Assembly: GCA_016296575.1 (NCBI GenBank) | Contig: JAEDJA010000016.1 | Span: 1 to 53,769, forward strand | Length of the DNA: 53,769 nt | DNA from: Treponema sp. | GTDB taxonomy: Bacteria > Spirochaetota > Spirochaetia > Treponematales > Treponemataceae | Direction: 5' to 3' | In this document: in pieces, positions 25,638 through 33,602 of the stretch | Layout of the letters: each line of letters opens with the position of its first letter | Numbering within the stretch: the first letter of the stretch is position 1 | Notes under the pieces: model-generated | The model's database searches: none | What the model saw: only the letters and a program-made list of their open reading frames with translations | What the model was told of the DNA's origin: nothing | Program-made: the position numbers and the translations under genes

Positions 25638-26876
25638 ATGAAAAAGAAAATTCCTATTACCCTTTTGTGCGGTTATCTTGGAGCCGGTAAAACTACCCTT
25701 CTGAACAGAATCCTTACAAACCAGAAAGGCTATAAAGTTGCAGTAATTGTAAACGACATTGGCGAAGTTAACGTTGATGCAAATCTTATTTCAAAGGAAG
25801 CTGCCATTACTGACACTTCAAGCATTCTTCCACTCACAAACGGATGTATCTGCTGTACTCTCAAAAGCGACATGGTAAAAGGCATTGAAGACCTGATGAA
25901 AACAGGCAAATACGACTATGTTCTTATTGAAGCCAGTGGTGTTTGTGAACCTCTTCCAATTGCTCAGGCTATTGAAACTATTGAAATTGGAAATCTGGCA
26001 AACGTTATTGGTGTTGTTGATGCAGCCCGCCTTGTTGATGAATTTGCCAGCGGAAACGACCTTCTTAAAGATGATGTTGATGAAGAAGATATTGAATCCC
26101 TCCTTATCCAGCAGATTGAATTCTGTTCAACACTTATCGTAAACAAACGAGATCTTGTTACAGACGAACAGATGAAGGAAGTTCGCGCCGTAATCAACAA
26201 AATCCAGCCAAATGTTAAGGTTTTTGAAACTACAAACTGTGACATTCCACTTGAAGAAATCATTGGAAAAGACAATTTTGATTTTGAAACAGTTTATGCA
26301 AGCGCCGGTTGGGTTGCAGAACTTGAAAAACACGATGCCGAAATGGAAGAAGAACATCACCACCACCATGATGACGACGACGACCATGACGAACACGAGC
26401 ATCACCACCATGATCATGAACACGAACATGAACCAGGCTGTGAAGGCGGCGAAAAATGCCACTGCCACGGACATCACCACCACGAACACAAACACGAAGG
26501 TGCTGATGAAGATGAATACGGAATTGGTTCATTTGTTTACTACCGCCGAAAGCCATTTGACCGAATCAAGCTTGATGAATATGCCAGCCGATGGCCACGT
26601 GCAATCATCCGTTGTAAAGGAGTTATGTGGTTTGCAGATGAAGAAGACATGGCTTACGTTCTTGAAACTTCGGGACGCCAGATTCAGGCAGGATATTCAG
26701 GACAGTGGCTTGCAAGTCTTCCCAAAAAAGAACAGGAAAAAATCTTCAAACAGGAGCCTGAAGCAAAAAAAGACTGGGATGAAACTGTGGGTGACCGCAT
26801 GATTAAACTGGTTGTAATTGGAAAACATCTGGATCGAAAAGCCATCGAAGCAGATTTGGACGCCTGTCTTAAATAA
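25638..26876 (+). CDS. CobW/COG0523-family GTPase metallochaperone with His-rich loop
   Basis: 412 residues. G domain: Walker A CGYLGAGKTTLLNRI near residue 11, the metal-binding CxCC motif in NGCICCTLKSD, EASGVCEPLP, and NKRD for guanine. A low-complexity loop at about 235-290 is almost entirely His, Asp and Glu with a CEGG..CHCHG cluster, suited to holding zinc, cobalt or nickel. The CobW_C domain (YRRKPFDRIKLDEYASRWP) closes the protein. The family moves metals to client enzymes using GTP. FolE2, a GTP cyclohydrolase that replaces the zinc enzyme FolE, is 1.6 kb downstream; COG0523/FolE2 pairing is a known mark of zinc-limitation response. Zinc is therefore the favoured metal (inference). 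Confidence 0.88.
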   Translation: MKKKIPITLLCGYLGAGKTTLLNRILTNQKGYKVAVIVNDIGEVNVDANLISKEAAITDTSSILPLTNGCICCTLKSDMVKGIEDLMKTGKYDYVLIEASGVCEPLPIAQAIETIEIGNLANVIGVVDAARLVDEFASGNDLLKDDVDEEDIESLLIQQIEFCSTLIVNKRDLVTDEQMKEVRAVINKIQPNVKVFETTNCDIPLEEIIGKDNFDFETVYASAGWVAELEKHDAEMEEEHHHHHDDDDDHDEHEHHHHDHEHEHEPGCEGGEKCHCHGHHHHEHKHEGADEDEYGIGSFVYYRRKPFDRIKLDEYASRWPRAIIRCKGVMWFADEEDMAYVLETSGRQIQAGYSGQWLASLPKKEQEKIFKQEPEAKKDWDETVGDRMIKLVVIGKHLDRKAIEADLDACLK

Positions 26877-26948
26877 TCAGCATTCCGTGCAAAAAAAAGC
26901 GAGGAACACCTAAATAGCAATTTTGTGAAAATACGGGAAGGAAGGCAG

Positions 26949-27089
26949 GGGCTGTCCAATTAGTAATGAGTGTAGCGCTCATTGAGCCTGTCGAAATGAC
27001 TGCTACACTAAATGTGGTGGTTTCGACCCTTCGACATGGCTCAGGGACCGTAAACTCAACCACCGTAATGCAAACTTTTTGGACAGCCC
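26949..27089. repeat. MITE-like element, short form (141 bp)
   Basis: Exact terminal inverted repeats GGGCTGTCCAA (26949) and TTGGACAGCCC (27079-27089). Inside are a TGTAGC...GCTACA hairpin and a GGTGGTTT...AACCACC palindrome. Its reverse complement matches both ends of the longer element at 41290-41555. No coding capacity. With its flanks this fills the gap between the CobW gene and 27159. Confidence 0.7.
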
Positions 27090-27158
27090 TTTTTAATTTC
27101 CTCTAATTTTTTTTACCTCCTTCAGTTTGTATTTTCTCTCCGTTTATTCATCTATCTA

Positions 27159-27410
27159 TTAATTTTCATTAGTAGTACATTGGGTTTTGTATTTTTTCTG
27201 ATAAAGCCTTAAAAACCGCCGTTCCGAAATTTTTCTGATTCTTAATCCTTCACCTGAAAAAAACGCTATGCAGTCAGCGAACTTTTTTGGTGTATTTCGA
27301 GTATGGAAAAGCACCTGTCCTCCTTTTTTTTCTTTCATCAACAGTCTGCACTGAAGGCACAAGGCCTGGGGAATATCAAATCCTTTTTCGCTGCAAGTCT
27401 TATTAATCAT
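27159..27410 (-). CDS. Small Cys-containing hypothetical protein
   Basis: 83 residues from the ATG at 27410 (MINKTCSEKGFDIPQ), chosen because GGAGAAGG lies at the right distance and a TATTAT box lies further upstream. The ALCLQCRLL stretch gives a CxxC, and the C-terminus is strongly basic (RIRKISERRFLRLYQKKYK). Not a known family to me. Divergent from folD, from which it is separated by about 130 bases. Confidence 0.5.
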   Translation of the reverse strand: MINKTCSEKGFDIPQALCLQCRLLMKEKKGGQVLFHTRNTPKKFADCIAFFSGEGLRIRKISERRFLRLYQKKYKTQCTTNEN

Positions 27411-27538
27411 TTTTACCTTCTCCACCTATAATATGGGCGCCAAATGGATTTTTCGGCAAAGACTGATTGAAAAATCGCATTAAAAATGAGAAAATAGAAA
27501 TCATTGCGGGACAAAAACCGAAAAATGGAGGATAAAGC

Positions 27539-28411
27539 ATGAGTGCAACAATTATCGATGGAAAACAGATTGCAGCAGATACAAGAGCTGAAGTAGCAGC
27601 AAAAACAGCAGAACTTAAGGCAAAAGGCATTGTTCCTTGTCTTGCAGTTATTCTTGTAGGTGAAAATCCTGCCAGTGTTTCTTATGTTACTGGAAAACAG
27701 AAAGCCCTTGCAGAATGCGGCATGAAAGATGAATCTGTTCACCTTCCGGAAAGCACAAGTGAAGAAGAGCTTCTTGCACTCATCCACAAACTGAACAAAG
27801 ATGACACAGTTCACGGAATTCTTGTTCAGCTTCCACTTCCAAAACACATCAACGAAGAAAAAGTTCTCCTTGCCATTGATCCTGAAAAAGATGTAGACGG
27901 ATTCCATCCTGTAAATGTTGGTAACATGATGATTGGAAAAAAAGCTTTCCTTCCATGTACACCTCACGGAATCATTGTTCTTCTTGAAAAAATGGGCATT
28001 GAAACAAAAGGTAAACACGCTGTTGTAATTGGACGTTCAAACATCGTAGGAAAACCAGTCAGCATTCTTCTGGCCCGCCGCGAAACAAACTGTACTGTTA
28101 CAATCTGCCACACAGGTACTCCAGACATCAAAACCTTTACAAAACAGGCCGACATCATTGTTGCTGCAAGCGGTCACCCAAACACAGTAACTGCCGATAT
28201 GGTAAAAGACGGTGCCGTTGTTATTGATGTTGGAGTAAACCGCATTCCAGACAGCACAAAAAAATCAGGATTCCGACTTGTAGGTGACGTTGATTTTGAA
28301 GCAATCAAAGAAAAAGCCAGCTTCATTACCCCGGTTCCAGGAGGAGTTGGTCCAATGACAATCGCCATGCTTATGGCAAATACACTTGAAAGTGCAGAAA
28401 ATCGTCTGTAG
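27539..28411 (+). CDS. folD: Bifunctional methylenetetrahydrofolate dehydrogenase/cyclohydrolase
   Basis: 290 residues, full length. PASVSYVTGKQKALAECG holds the catalytic YxxxK; VHGILVQLPLPKHI, DVDGFHPVNVG, PCTPHGIIVLLEK, VVIGRSNIVGKPVSILLA and PVPGGVGPMTIAMLM are all standard. It converts 5,10-methylene-THF to 10-formyl-THF in the cytosol. ATGGAGG lies ahead of the ATG. Followed 48 bases later by folE2, probably one transcript. Confidence 0.97.
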   Translation: MSATIIDGKQIAADTRAEVAAKTAELKAKGIVPCLAVILVGENPASVSYVTGKQKALAECGMKDESVHLPESTSEEELLALIHKLNKDDTVHGILVQLPLPKHINEEKVLLAIDPEKDVDGFHPVNVGNMMIGKKAFLPCTPHGIIVLLEKMGIETKGKHAVVIGRSNIVGKPVSILLARRETNCTVTICHTGTPDIKTFTKQADIIVAASGHPNTVTADMVKDGAVVIDVGVNRIPDSTKKSGFRLVGDVDFEAIKEKASFITPVPGGVGPMTIAMLMANTLESAENRL

Positions 28412-28459
28412 TTACTTTGGAGAGAGTAACCAGCCAAGGCATAATTGGACATTGCGTAA

Positions 28460-29239
28460 ATGAAAGATATTCAAAGCGAAAAAGATGAAAGAAACGTTCC
28501 ACTTCAAAAGGTAGGCGTTAAAAATGTAGAATACCCAATTCAGGTTTTGGATAAAAACAACAAAGCCCAGCACACAACTGCCACCGTGGATCTTTTTGTA
28601 AACCTTCCTCATAATTACAAAGGAACCCACATGAGCCGTTTTATTGAAGTATTCCACCGCTACCACACAAATCTTTCATTCACACACTTCTGGGAGCTTC
28701 TGGAAGAAATCCGCACCAAACTTGATGCCGAAAAAGCCTATGGAAAAATCACTTTTCCTTATTTCATAGAAAAAGAAGCCCCTGTTTCAAAAAGCAAAGG
28801 CTTCATGAATTATCTTTGTACATACGAAGCCACGGTCAGTGAAACAAATCGGGACTTTTTCATTACCGTTGAAGTACCAGTTACAACTCTCTGTCCATGC
28901 TCAAAGGCCATCAGTGAATACGGTGCACACAATCAGCGAGGAACCGTCCGAGTAAAGCTTCAGTACGATTCATTTTTCTGGCTTGAAGATCTTATCTGTA
29001 TAATTGAAAACTGCGCTTCCGGTCCATTGTATTCAGTACTAAAACGCCAGGATGAAAAGCACGTTACCGAAAGTGCCTATGATAATCCTCGCTTTGTTGA
29101 AGATGTAGTTCGGGAAGTATACATTGCCCTGGAAAATTTCAAGATAGAAAAGCCATTTCAGTGGTTTAGCATTGAAGCAGAAAATTACGAAAGCATCCAC
29201 AACCACAACGCCTACGCTTATACAGAAAAAAAGATTTAG
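28460..29239 (+). CDS. folE2: GTP cyclohydrolase I, type IB
   Basis: 259 residues of the FolE2 family (COG1469): LFVNLPHNYKGTHMSRFIEV, CTYEATVSETNRDFFITVEV and the active-site VPVTTLCPCSKAISEYGAHN with the family's metal-ligand Cys, then RGTVRVKLQY. It makes 7,8-dihydroneopterin triphosphate for folate and queuosine and tolerates metals other than zinc. The assigned ATG lacks a clear Shine-Dalgarno, so coupling to folD or another start is possible. It is followed by a strong RNA structure at 29250-29326. Confidence 0.93.
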   Translation: MKDIQSEKDERNVPLQKVGVKNVEYPIQVLDKNNKAQHTTATVDLFVNLPHNYKGTHMSRFIEVFHRYHTNLSFTHFWELLEEIRTKLDAEKAYGKITFPYFIEKEAPVSKSKGFMNYLCTYEATVSETNRDFFITVEVPVTTLCPCSKAISEYGAHNQRGTVRVKLQYDSFFWLEDLICIIENCASGPLYSVLKRQDEKHVTESAYDNPRFVEDVVREVYIALENFKIEKPFQWFSIEAENYESIHNHNAYAYTEKKI

Positions 29240-29249
29240 ATAAAGGGTG

Positions 29250-29326
29250 TCACACGGATTGGTTCGCACCTACGGTGCTCACTATACAAAACTGCAAAGT
29301 TCGTAGAACTTTGCCAATCCGTGTGA
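29250..29326 (+). ncRNA. Predicted three-way-junction RNA or palindromic element
   Basis: A 13-bp perfect outer stem, TCACACGGATTGG (29250-29262) with CCAATCCGTGTGA (29314-29326), encloses two hairpins: GCACC-TAC-GGTGC (29266-29278) and CAAAGTTC-GTA-GAACTTTG (29295-29313). No T-run follows, so it is not a standard terminator. It ends 19 bases before the start codon of the next gene. No known riboswitch was recognised. Confidence 0.55.
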
Positions 29327-29345
29327 TAAAAAATCAGAGGATTTC

Positions 29346-30146
29346 ATGGAAACTAATATAGAAAAATTAAATATTTCAACTTCCTCAAACTATTTTTCTG
29401 CACCATTTCTTTACCATGGCAAACTTCTTACTGACGGTCCTCGCTGGCATCTTACAAACCTTTCCAACGGGTCCATGCGGTTTCGCTGGAACGAAACAAA
29501 CGAACTTAGAAATGCTTTTTTTAAAAACACTTTTCCATCATTAAAAGTAACTCCCGTTGAACTTATTCACTCCCAGGATGTAGTAATAGCCCGCACCCAG
29601 GAAGATACAAAAAACCTTCAGGCAGACGGTATTCTTACCCAAAACATGAATCTTCTTCCTGTAATCACTGTTGCAGACTGTATGCCAATCTATCTTTACG
29701 ATCCTGTTACAAATTTTTTTGGAGTTCTGCATTCTGGCTGGAAAGGAACAGGAATAATTTCAAAGGCCGTAGAAAAAGCGAAAGAAAATTTTGGTGCAAA
29801 GCCTGAAAATATCTGTGTTGTAATGGGGCCTCATATCCACGACTGCTGTTATATTATTAATCAGGAAAGGGCTTCTTATTTTACAGAAAACTTTGGTCCA
29901 GACTGCGTAAAACCTGCATCAAAAGCTGCAAGCAACATAGAATGGAATAACGGCAACGGTCCACTCTTTTCACTTTCTCTTGAAAAAGCAAACCTTTACG
30001 CAATAAAAAAGGCAGGCATTCCCCAGGACAACATTATCTCCTGCATGGACTGCACTGCCTGTTCAAGCAATCTAGGTTCCCACCGCCGTCAGATGTCAAA
30101 AGAAAATACCTTCACGGTAATGGCAGCCTTCGTCACCGAAAAATAA
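29346..30146 (+). CDS. pgeF: PgeF/YfiH-family (LACC1) purine nucleoside phosphorylase-like protein
   Basis: 266 residues of the YfiH/LACC1 "multicopper polyphenol oxidase" family. LIHSQDVVIARTQ, TVADCMPIYLYDPV, VLHSGWKGTGIISKAVE and MGPHIHDCCYII carry the zinc/active-site His and Cys; DCTACSSNLGSHRRQ closes the domain. Tested members cleave purine nucleosides or hydrolyse peptidoglycan-linked Ser/Ala intermediates, so the older oxidase name is doubtful. Shine-Dalgarno CAGAGG precedes the ATG. It converges on the deacetylase gene, 5 bases away. Confidence 0.88.
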   Translation: METNIEKLNISTSSNYFSAPFLYHGKLLTDGPRWHLTNLSNGSMRFRWNETNELRNAFFKNTFPSLKVTPVELIHSQDVVIARTQEDTKNLQADGILTQNMNLLPVITVADCMPIYLYDPVTNFFGVLHSGWKGTGIISKAVEKAKENFGAKPENICVVMGPHIHDCCYIINQERASYFTENFGPDCVKPASKAASNIEWNNGNGPLFSLSLEKANLYAIKKAGIPQDNIISCMDCTACSSNLGSHRRQMSKENTFTVMAAFVTEK

Positions 30147-30151
30147 AGTTA

Positions 30152-30784
30152 TTAATCGGTTACTACGTTTCTCCACAGAGCCTTTGGACGTTTTGGATCA
30201 ATTCCACATTTTTCAAAAATTTCAGGAACTGTTACAAAGGTATATCCCTGTTCTTTCAGCAACGGAACAATTCGGTCTACAGCTTCAAGAGTCTTTTCAT
30301 TATTGAGCATATCATGAAGAAGGTAGATTGCACCGTTTCCTGCCATATCCAGCATACGTTTTACCCGTTCATCGGCACTTACTTCAGGAACCCAGTCTTC
30401 ACAGCCAAGTCCACAGATAAATGGAAGGTCAATATTTTCATACATCAGGTCATTTACACAGATATATGGGGGACGGAAAAAAGTTGGACGAACTCCAATT
30501 ACATTTTCAATAAGATCAGATGTACGTTTTATTTCATCTTTAATCTGTTCACCAGTGAACTTTGTCATATCCGAGTGAGTCCATGAATGATTCTGAATGT
30601 CACACCCCCAGTCAAAGCAGGCTTTCATTACAGGTTTTGTTTCCTCGGTAATGTACTGTCCTTCCACAAAAAAACTTGCCTTAATATCGTGTTTTTTCAG
30701 GAGATCAAGCATTTTTGGTGTAATAATTGTGTTTGGACCGTCATCAAAAGACAGGGCAACATATTTTTTTTCGTTATTATGCAT
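30152..30784 (-). CDS. Polysaccharide deacetylase (NodB domain)
   Basis: 210 residues, mostly one NodB/CE4 domain. VALSFDDGPNTIITPKML has the catalytic DD pair; IQNHSWTHSDMTKF has the HxxxH zinc ligands; RPTFFRPPYICVND and IYLLHDML follow. There is no signal peptide, so it is either cytoplasmic or exported by another route. It removes acyl groups from N-acetylated sugars of peptidoglycan, chitin or a related polymer, the exact substrate being unknown. GGAGG lies 12 bases before the ATG, and a TATAAT at about 30824-30829 (minus strand) supplies the promoter. Confidence 0.85.
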   Translation of the reverse strand: MHNNEKKYVALSFDDGPNTIITPKMLDLLKKHDIKASFFVEGQYITEETKPVMKACFDWGCDIQNHSWTHSDMTKFTGEQIKDEIKRTSDLIENVIGVRPTFFRPPYICVNDLMYENIDLPFICGLGCEDWVPEVSADERVKRMLDMAGNGAIYLLHDMLNNEKTLEAVDRIVPLLKEQGYTFVTVPEIFEKCGIDPKRPKALWRNVVTD

Positions 30785-30862
30785 AATATCAAATTCCTCC
30801 AGATATAAATATTATTTTAGAGTATTATACACTATTATTGTAGATTTTTTAGAGATTTACAC

Positions 30863-30890
30863 TTGAAAATGCTAAATTTTATGTTATAAT
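30863..30890 (+). promoter_or_regulatory. Promoter of the REC-GGDEF-EAL gene
   Basis: TTGAAA, 16-base spacer, TATAAT. The start codon at 30945 lies about 48 bases after the predicted start of transcription and follows a CAGAGGT site. The intergenic stretch 30785-30944 carries the divergent promoters of this gene and the deacetylase. Confidence 0.6.
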
Positions 30891-30944
30891 TTAAATTAAT
30901 TGGAGAACGGTTTACAGATTTAGTCATTCGCAGAGGTCGATTCT

Positions 30945-33167
30945 ATGCAGAAACGTGACATCAACATTCTGGTTGCTGATGATAACTTTGCCAATCGTTC
31001 ACTACTCCAGGCTATTCTTGGTAAAACCTATAATATCATTCAGGCAAAAGACGGACAGGAAGCATGGTCTATTCTTGAAAAAGAGCGTATTGATATTGCT
31101 ATTCTTGATCTTGTTATGCCAAACATTGACGGTTTTACTCTTCTTGATGCAATCCATCGTCACGAAAAATATAGTCACATCCCCGTTGTAATCATCTCGG
31201 CAAATGACAACAAACAAAATCAGATTCAGTCACTTGATTATGGTGCTGTTGATATTCTGGGAAAACCTTTTGATCCTGAAGTTGTAACTCATCGTATTAA
31301 AAATCTTGTTGATCGCATTGAAATGACAAAGATCCACGAAACACAGGACCGCATCACTATGGATCTGGCCAGAAAAATGGACATTCTTGAAATGTCACAG
31401 ATGGACAAAGTAACCGGCATTTACAACCGGGAAACTTTTTCTTCCATTCTTTCTGAAATGCTTGTATGTAACCCTGATGTTCAGTTTGATCTTCTCCGTA
31501 TAGACATTGACCGCTTTAAAGTTTTCAACGACACTTTCGGTGTAGGAGCCGGAGATAATGTTCTAAAAAAATTAGGTGCAATTTTTAAAGATATTCATTC
31601 CCGTCTTACAATCTACGGACGATGGCATGCCGACCACTTTATTATTGTTACACCTCGGGATAATTACGATGCCGAAAAACTGATGAAAATCATCACAAAG
31701 AAGCTGCAGAAGGGCTTCATGGAATTCGAATTCGTTCTTAGAATGGGTATTTACCAGATTGATGATCCAAATCTTGATCCTACAATTCTTTGTGACCGTG
31801 CAATGCTTGCCCTGAAAACCCTTAAGGACGACTATACTCATCACATTGCCTATTACAATGAATCAATGCGCACTGCCCTTATTGAAGAACAGCGTCTTAT
31901 AAACGAAATGGAAGGAGCTCTTGCTTCAGGACAGTTCCAGGTTTACATACAGCCTCAATACAACTATGCCACACACCGTCTTTCCGGTGCCGAAGCTCTT
32001 GTCCGATGGATTCACCCTGAAAAAGGCATTATTGCTCCAGGTGTGTTTGTTCCTATTTTTGAAAAAAACGGTTTTATCACAAAGATTGATGTTTATATCT
32101 GGGATCAGACTTGCCGACTTTTAAGAAACTGGATTGACGAAGGTCTTCAGCCGGTTCCTGTATCCGTTAATATTTCCCGCAAGGACCTTTATAATCCTGA
32201 TCTTTGCAAAATTCTTTGTGAACTCATTCAGAAATACGATCTTTCTACAGACCTTCTGCGGCTTGAAATTACCGAAAGTGCCTGTATGAATGATCCTGAC
32301 CAGCTGATTGCCATTGTTTCAACTTTAAAAAATCATGGTTTCTGTGTAGAAATGGATGATTTTGGCTCTGGATTCTCTTCATTGAACACACTTAAAGATG
32401 TTCCTGTTGATATTCTTAAACTGGATATGAAATTTCTTGGTGCAGAACAGACTCCAGATATTACACAGAAATCTGAACGTGGTGGAACAATTCTTTCTTC
32501 AATTGTCCGAATGGCCAGCCGCCTGAACCTGCCGATTATTGCAGAAGGCGTTGAAACTCTGGAACAGGCCGATTTCCTTAAAAGCATTGGCTGTCTTTTC
32601 ATGCAGGGTTACTATTTTGCAAAACCAGTTCCGGCAGAAGAATACCGAAAAATTCTTAAAGATAATCCTTCCCATATTCTTGAAGTTTCAAAAAATGCAC
32701 CTTCAAAGACAAGCATTGACTTCTTGGATTATTCTGTTCAGTCTTCAGAGCTTTTTGACAAATATGTAGGTGCTGCTGCCATTATTGAGTACTCCCCTGC
32801 CAGCTATCACATTGAAATTCTCCGAATGAACAACAAGTTTATCAGTCAGCTGGATCTTACAATTGACACAATTCCAGAAGAAAAAGATTTCAAAAAGAAG
32901 ATTTTTGGAAATGAAGGAATTAATGATATGATTAAGATTCTTGATGAAGCCCTTGCATCAAAAACAGAAACTGTTGGAGAACTTGTACTTCCAGGACATG
33001 GTGAACCAGTACATCTTTTTGCACGGGTTCAGCACCTTTCAGACAAACCTTTAAGCCACATCTTCTTTTTGAACATTGAAAATATTTCAGGACGGTCAAG
33101 ATTGATTCACGAAAATGAACAGCTTCGTGCAGAAATTGAAGAGCTTAAAGCAAAGCTGAACGGATAA
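30945..33167 (+). CDS. Response regulator with degenerate GGDEF and intact EAL domain
   Basis: 740 residues. REC domain 1-125 with phospho-acceptor in IAILDLVMPNIDGF and Lys in GKPFDP; GGDEF domain about 150-300 in which the signature is replaced by GRWHADHF, so it probably does not make c-di-GMP; EAL domain about 320-580 with GAEALVRWIHP, EITESACMND, MDDFGSGFSSLNTLKDVPVD and IAEGVETLEQ, i.e. all catalytic motifs; a C-terminal PAS-like region and short coiled coil. Predicted c-di-GMP phosphodiesterase controlled by phosphorylation. No kinase gene is adjacent, so the partner is elsewhere. Confidence 0.9.
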   Translation: MQKRDINILVADDNFANRSLLQAILGKTYNIIQAKDGQEAWSILEKERIDIAILDLVMPNIDGFTLLDAIHRHEKYSHIPVVIISANDNKQNQIQSLDYGAVDILGKPFDPEVVTHRIKNLVDRIEMTKIHETQDRITMDLARKMDILEMSQMDKVTGIYNRETFSSILSEMLVCNPDVQFDLLRIDIDRFKVFNDTFGVGAGDNVLKKLGAIFKDIHSRLTIYGRWHADHFIIVTPRDNYDAEKLMKIITKKLQKGFMEFEFVLRMGIYQIDDPNLDPTILCDRAMLALKTLKDDYTHHIAYYNESMRTALIEEQRLINEMEGALASGQFQVYIQPQYNYATHRLSGAEALVRWIHPEKGIIAPGVFVPIFEKNGFITKIDVYIWDQTCRLLRNWIDEGLQPVPVSVNISRKDLYNPDLCKILCELIQKYDLSTDLLRLEITESACMNDPDQLIAIVSTLKNHGFCVEMDDFGSGFSSLNTLKDVPVDILKLDMKFLGAEQTPDITQKSERGGTILSSIVRMASRLNLPIIAEGVETLEQADFLKSIGCLFMQGYYFAKPVPAEEYRKILKDNPSHILEVSKNAPSKTSIDFLDYSVQSSELFDKYVGAAAIIEYSPASYHIEILRMNNKFISQLDLTIDTIPEEKDFKKKIFGNEGINDMIKILDEALASKTETVGELVLPGHGEPVHLFARVQHLSDKPLSHIFFLNIENISGRSRLIHENEQLRAEIEELKAKLNG

Positions 33168-33203
33168 AAAATAAGCAAATAATACAGAAAAAAGCTTTCT
33201 GAT

Positions 33204-33233
33204 ACTGAGTTAATTGTTTTTTTTTGACTCAGT
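33204..33233. terminator. Hairpin between convergent genes
   Basis: ACTGAGT...ACTCAGT arms around a 16-base loop that contains nine T. It lies between the EAL gene and the HPt gene, which converge here. Weak as a classical terminator but positioned for one. Confidence 0.35.
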
Positions 33234-33236
33234 TTA

Positions 33237-33602
33237 TTACTGGGCGGCTTTTTTTATTCCTTCAATAACTTTGATGTAGGCTTTTTCAAAAATCGGATAA
33301 GCTCTTTCTATATTTTCTTCGTTGCTTTTGAAATTATCTTCACGTACATATTCACAAAGCTCGCTGGATATAGCAAATAGCTCTGTCATATCGCAGTTTC
33401 CGCTGGCACCTTTGGTTTCATGAACAGCATTGAAAAGCATTTCATAATCTTTTTCCGAAAAAGCAGTTCTGGCTTCAATAAGGCAGTGATCATCTTCGGC
33501 AAAGTTCAAGAGAACCATTTCGTAGATTTCCTGGTCACCTGCAAAACGAGCCAATCCTTTTTCATAGTCAATACCATGTTCCATAAGTACAGCTGTATTC
33601 AT
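33237..33602 (-). CDS. Stand-alone HPt (histidine phosphotransfer) protein
   Basis: 121 residues forming an HPt four-helix bundle. FNAVHETKGASGNCDMTELF carries the phospho-accepting His (about 61) in the usual HxxKGxxxN context. It starts directly at the stop of the GGDEF gene upstream, so both are translated from one message. HPt proteins relay phosphate between hybrid kinases and response regulators; the REC-EAL protein encoded convergently next door is one candidate partner (inference). Confidence 0.85.
   Translation of the reverse strand: MNTAVLMEHGIDYEKGLARFAGDQEIYEMVLLNFAEDDHCLIEARTAFSEKDYEMLFNAVHETKGASGNCDMTELFAISSELCEYVREDNFKSNEENIERAYPIFEKAYIKVIEGIKKAAQ

Noticed and set aside
26127..26556. 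Open frames on the minus strand opposite the CobW gene
   Set aside because: They are the antisense of the His/Asp-rich loop; low-complexity codons keep the opposite strand open. No start signal.
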